From: Synergistaceae bacterium
Lineage (GTDB): Bacteria > Synergistota > Synergistia > Synergistales > Synergistaceae
DNA length: 7,033 nucleotides
Assembly: GCA_030531285.1 (NCBI GenBank)
Contig: JAUNNW010000072.1
Span: forward strand, 1 to 7,033
Reading direction: 5' to 3'
Of the stretch, positions 4,935-7,033 are shown piece by piece (the stretch's first letter is position 1; the number at the start of each line of letters is the position of its first letter). A program made the translations under genes and the position numbers. Below the pieces are notes generated by a model. It worked only from the letters and a program-made list of their open reading frames with translations, was not told the origin of the DNA and did no database searches.

Positions 4935-6205
4935 ACCTTTTCACCACCAAGCATAATTGATACGGTTGCTTCGCCATAGTACTTTTCGGATACTGAGACT
5001 GTTTCCCCGCCGTTTGCCGTAATGTCTTTCAGCACGTGTTCTCCGCCAGCATCCTGCAATGTAATTTTAAGACTGAGCGGTGACGAAAGCGGCGGAACCA
5101 CGTAACGCACCTTCGCAGTTTTGGCCGGTGTGGAAGAGGATGCCTTGTCAACTGCTGATTTGATTTCCTCTTTTTTCGGCTGCATAGCCGCAGTTTTGTC
5201 CGTCTCCGCTGTCTCAGCTTTATCCGCACTGCTTTTGGTTGCGACAGGCTGTACGGCCTTTTCAGGCTTCTGCTGTGCGGCATAAACGGCAGTATTTGTC
5301 TCTGTTTTTTTCTCTTTAGCGTCAGTTTTCTTGACAGACTCCGGCTGTTTTTCAGTTTTGTCAGCAGCAGTTTTTTGCTGTGCTGCCGCCTTGTTTTCCG
5401 CAGGTTCTTTATGCGGTTCTTTTTCAACAACCTTTACCACCTTAACCAGTTCATTTCCTGATACCTTACTGCTTTCCGCCTGTTCCGTTTTGTGTTCTCC
5501 GGCAGAGGCAATCAGCAGAGATACCGTTTCTCCTGATTTAACTCTTGTCCCTATGTTGGGTCTTGTCCCAACGACCGTGCCTTCTCTTGACGAGGAAGCT
5601 GTTTCCACAGTGTCACCAAGCTGCAGTCCGCTTTTATTCAAAAGTTCTGCCGCTTCCTCTAATGTCCTGCCTCTCAAGTCAGGCACCTGCGTAAATCCGT
5701 CTTCTGACTGACCTCCCGTGCTTACAAGCAGTTCAACACTTCCCCCTGCCGAATATTTCTGACCTGCAGAAGGATTTTGCGCCAGCACAGTACCATCGTT
5801 TTTATCCGGTTCACTGACCTGGATTATTCTGCCAGCCTTAAAACCTGAATCCTCCAGTCTGCGACATGCTTTTTCCTTTCCCATGAAACGCACGTCGGGA
5901 ACAGCACCGAATGCTCTGCCTCTGCTTACTTTCAACTGCACAGTTTTGCCTGTTTTAACTTTTTTCCCAGCTTTGATGTTTTGAGAAATAACAATACCGG
6001 CATTTTCGTCAGAGTCGGTTTCCTCAGTTTCTGCTGACAGTCCGAGTCTGTGAAGAGTATCCATTGCCTCTTCCGCCTGCATGCCGTCAAGATGTGGGAC
6101 AAGAACCTTGTCCCCTCCTCCGAATATGGCGCGGAACAAAACAAAACCGCAGCCGGCAATTACAAGAAACGCAAATATTATGATCCAGCGGCGAAAATTA
6201 CGCAT
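4913..6205 (-). CDS. Membrane-anchored protein with three PASTA domains and no kinase domain
   Basis: A 430-residue envelope protein. Residues 1-7 are basic and 8-28 form a hydrophobic anchor. Three PASTA repeats follow at about 34-96, 101-164 and 172-235, each with the VPxL/VPDL-type opening, an EEAxxxL helix and an NPSAG-like or equivalent turn. PASTA domains bind muropeptides or beta-lactams in PrkC/StkP kinases and class B penicillin-binding proteins. Residues about 240-365 are a low-complexity Lys/Ala/Glu/Thr linker, followed by a compact beta-rich end domain (about 368-430). No kinase or transpeptidase module is present, so any signalling role would need a partner. The segment IAGC at 16-19 resembles a lipobox, but hydrophobic residues continue after it, so a TM anchor is equally likely. 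Its start overlaps the rsmB-like stop by 8 nt, with AGGAGGG (complement of 6211-6217) 5 nt upstream. Its 3' end overlaps rpe by 22 nt. Confidence 0.9.
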   Translation of the reverse strand: MRNFRRWIIIFAFLVIAGCGFVLFRAIFGGGDKVLVPHLDGMQAEEAMDTLHRLGLSAETEETDSDENAGIVISQNIKAGKKVKTGKTVQLKVSRGRAFGAVPDVRFMGKEKACRRLEDSGFKAGRIIQVSEPDKNDGTVLAQNPSAGQKYSAGGSVELLVSTGGQSEDGFTQVPDLRGRTLEEAAELLNKSGLQLGDTVETASSSREGTVVGTRPNIGTRVKSGETVSLLIASAGEHKTEQAESSKVSGNELVKVVKVVEKEPHKEPAENKAAAQQKTAADKTEKQPESVKKTDAKEKKTETNTAVYAAQQKPEKAVQPVATKSSADKAETAETDKTAAMQPKKEEIKSAVDKASSSTPAKTAKVRYVVPPLSSPLSLKITLQDAGGEHVLKDITANGGETVSVSEKYYGEATVSIMLGGEKVWQERYK

Positions 6206-7033
6206 TGTTTCCCTCCTGTCTGCGTTTCATAAGCAGCGCAGCATAAAATCCGTCCGTCCACGGCTGAACAGGATTTATTACCACACCGTACGGCCTGCCT
6301 TTCTGCATAAATTTATGCTCTATTTTTACAGGCAGTTCAACAATATCTTTTCTTTTTGACAACAGGTCAGCCACTACCTCTTCATTTTCTTTTCTGAAAC
6401 TTGAGCAGGTCATGTACGCAACAATGCCTCCGGGCTGTACGATGTCGGCAGCACGCCCAAGCAGCATTTTCTGCAGCTTTGCGTTTTCGTCAACGTCTTC
6501 CGGCTTCATCCGCCATTTGCCCTCAGGATGTCTTCCCCACGTTCCGGAACCGGAACAGGGGGCATCAAGCAGCACAAGCGACGGGGTAATTTTAGGCTTC
6601 AATTTAAGCGCGTCTCCTACGCGCAACTGAACGCGGCTGCCTGCATGAAGTTTCATCAGTTCAAACTTAGCAGTCTGTATTTTGGCAGGTGAAATGTCCC
6701 ATGCCTCTATCTGCGCAAGCGGGAACATATCTATCAGCTGGCGCGTTTTAACGCCCCTTCCGCTGCACATGTCAAGAATGGCTCCATCCTTATATCGTCC
6801 GCCAAGCATATTGACAACAAACATAGAAGACTCTGTCTGCGGCGAAACTTTTCCCTCGCTGTAGCCCGGAAGAGAAGGCGGATAATCCGTAGACGCAGTA
6901 CGCACAGAATTGGCAAGTAAATCCGATGCCCAAGCCTTTGTACCGCATTTTTCGCCGTATTCCTTTATCCAGGTCTCGCGGTCAACATCGCTTCTGAGCC
7001 TGAGCGACAGATAGGTTTTCATGCCCATGGCTT
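6198..7033 (-). CDS. rsmB: RsmB/NOL1/Sun-family rRNA (cytosine-5) methyltransferase, N-terminus beyond window
   Basis: Predicted to place a 5-methyl group on a cytosine of 16S rRNA using SAM. Residue numbers here count from the Met at 7026-7028. Motif I is LDMCSGRGVKT (85-95), Asp111 follows in AWDIS, and motif IV DAPCSGSGTWGRHPE spans 155-169 with Cys158. TCSS (207-210) holds Cys208, the expected nucleophile; Cys158 is expected to assist release. PGYSEGKVSPQTESS (54-68) matches the family segment before the fold, and the ending GFYAALLMKR is typical. The first residues YLSLRLR look like the LxLRxN RNA-binding motif. The frame is open to the right edge, and full RsmB proteins have about 150 more residues (NusB-like domain) upstream, so that Met is probably internal and the gene is cut by the window. 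The exact paralog (RsmB versus another C5 methyltransferase) is likely but not certain. First visible gene of the leftward operon. Confidence 0.88.
   Translation of the reverse strand, partial: AMGMKTYLSLRLRSDVDRETWIKEYGEKCGTKAWASDLLANSVRTASTDYPPSLPGYSEGKVSPQTESSMFVVNMLGGRYKDGAILDMCSGRGVKTRQLIDMFPLAQIEAWDISPAKIQTAKFELMKLHAGSRVQLRVGDALKLKPKITPSLVLLDAPCSGSGTWGRHPEGKWRMKPEDVDENAKLQKMLLGRAADIVQPGGIVAYMTCSSFRKENEEVVADLLSKRKDIVELPVKIEHKFMQKGRPYGVVINPVQPWTDGFYAALLMKRRQEGNNA

Noticed and set aside
5029..5430. A 133-codon minus-strand open frame rich in Lys/Arg/Leu
   Set aside because: It lies wholly inside the PASTA gene's low-complexity linker in another frame; the composition is what a Lys/Ala/Glu-rich repeat region gives when frame-shifted.

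Overview
This window reads as ordinary chromosome from an anaerobic, amino-acid-using bacterium, with one patch of accessory or rearranged DNA in the middle. The best taxonomic guess, by inference only, is Synergistota or a related deep-branching diderm. The reasons are a hexameric-type glutamate dehydrogenase, a remnant of a dicarboxylate/amino-acid:cation symporter, and a run rsmB-like / stand-alone PASTA protein / rpe / RodZ-like. Clostridia share part of that gene order (rsmB-prpC-prkC-rsgA-rpe) and cannot be excluded from sequence alone.

Left part, plus strand: a well-formed promoter drives a complete glutamate dehydrogenase gene (124-1401) that ends in a strong intrinsic terminator (1426-1449). 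A second good promoter and a strong Shine-Dalgarno precede a 43-codon small protein gene (1564-1695) of no recognised family. Middle, minus strand: two hairpins (1732-1764 and 1781-1818) pair better as minus-strand RNA. Next to them lies the degraded C-terminal end of a symporter gene (about 1850-1926). A class I SAM methyltransferase gene follows (1955-2710). A 19/20-nt direct repeat occurs just past its 3' end and again inside its 5' end, which suggests a rearrangement removed most of the symporter gene. Then, on the plus strand, a small exported protein (2867-3223) resembles the superoxide reductase fold but lacks one of the usual iron ligands. Its upstream region holds two perfect TATAAT boxes and a palindrome.

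Right part, minus strand: a tightly packed operon is transcribed leftward. Its order is an RsmB-like rRNA cytosine methyltransferase (cut by the right edge), a membrane-anchored three-PASTA protein without a kinase domain, ribulose-phosphate 3-epimerase, and a RodZ-like protein. Every junction overlaps (8, 22 and 8 nt) and each downstream start has its own Shine-Dalgarno. The operon ends at a perfect 16-bp bidirectional terminator (3252-3286) shared with the convergent exported-protein gene. Functionally it joins ribosome maturation and a pentose-phosphate enzyme to two envelope proteins with large external parts, consistent with a housekeeping/cell-wall locus. The PASTA gene sits where Firmicutes carry the PASTA kinase PrkC. 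No tRNA, rRNA, CRISPR array or intact mobile element was seen, and no non-coding stretch exceeds 300 bases.
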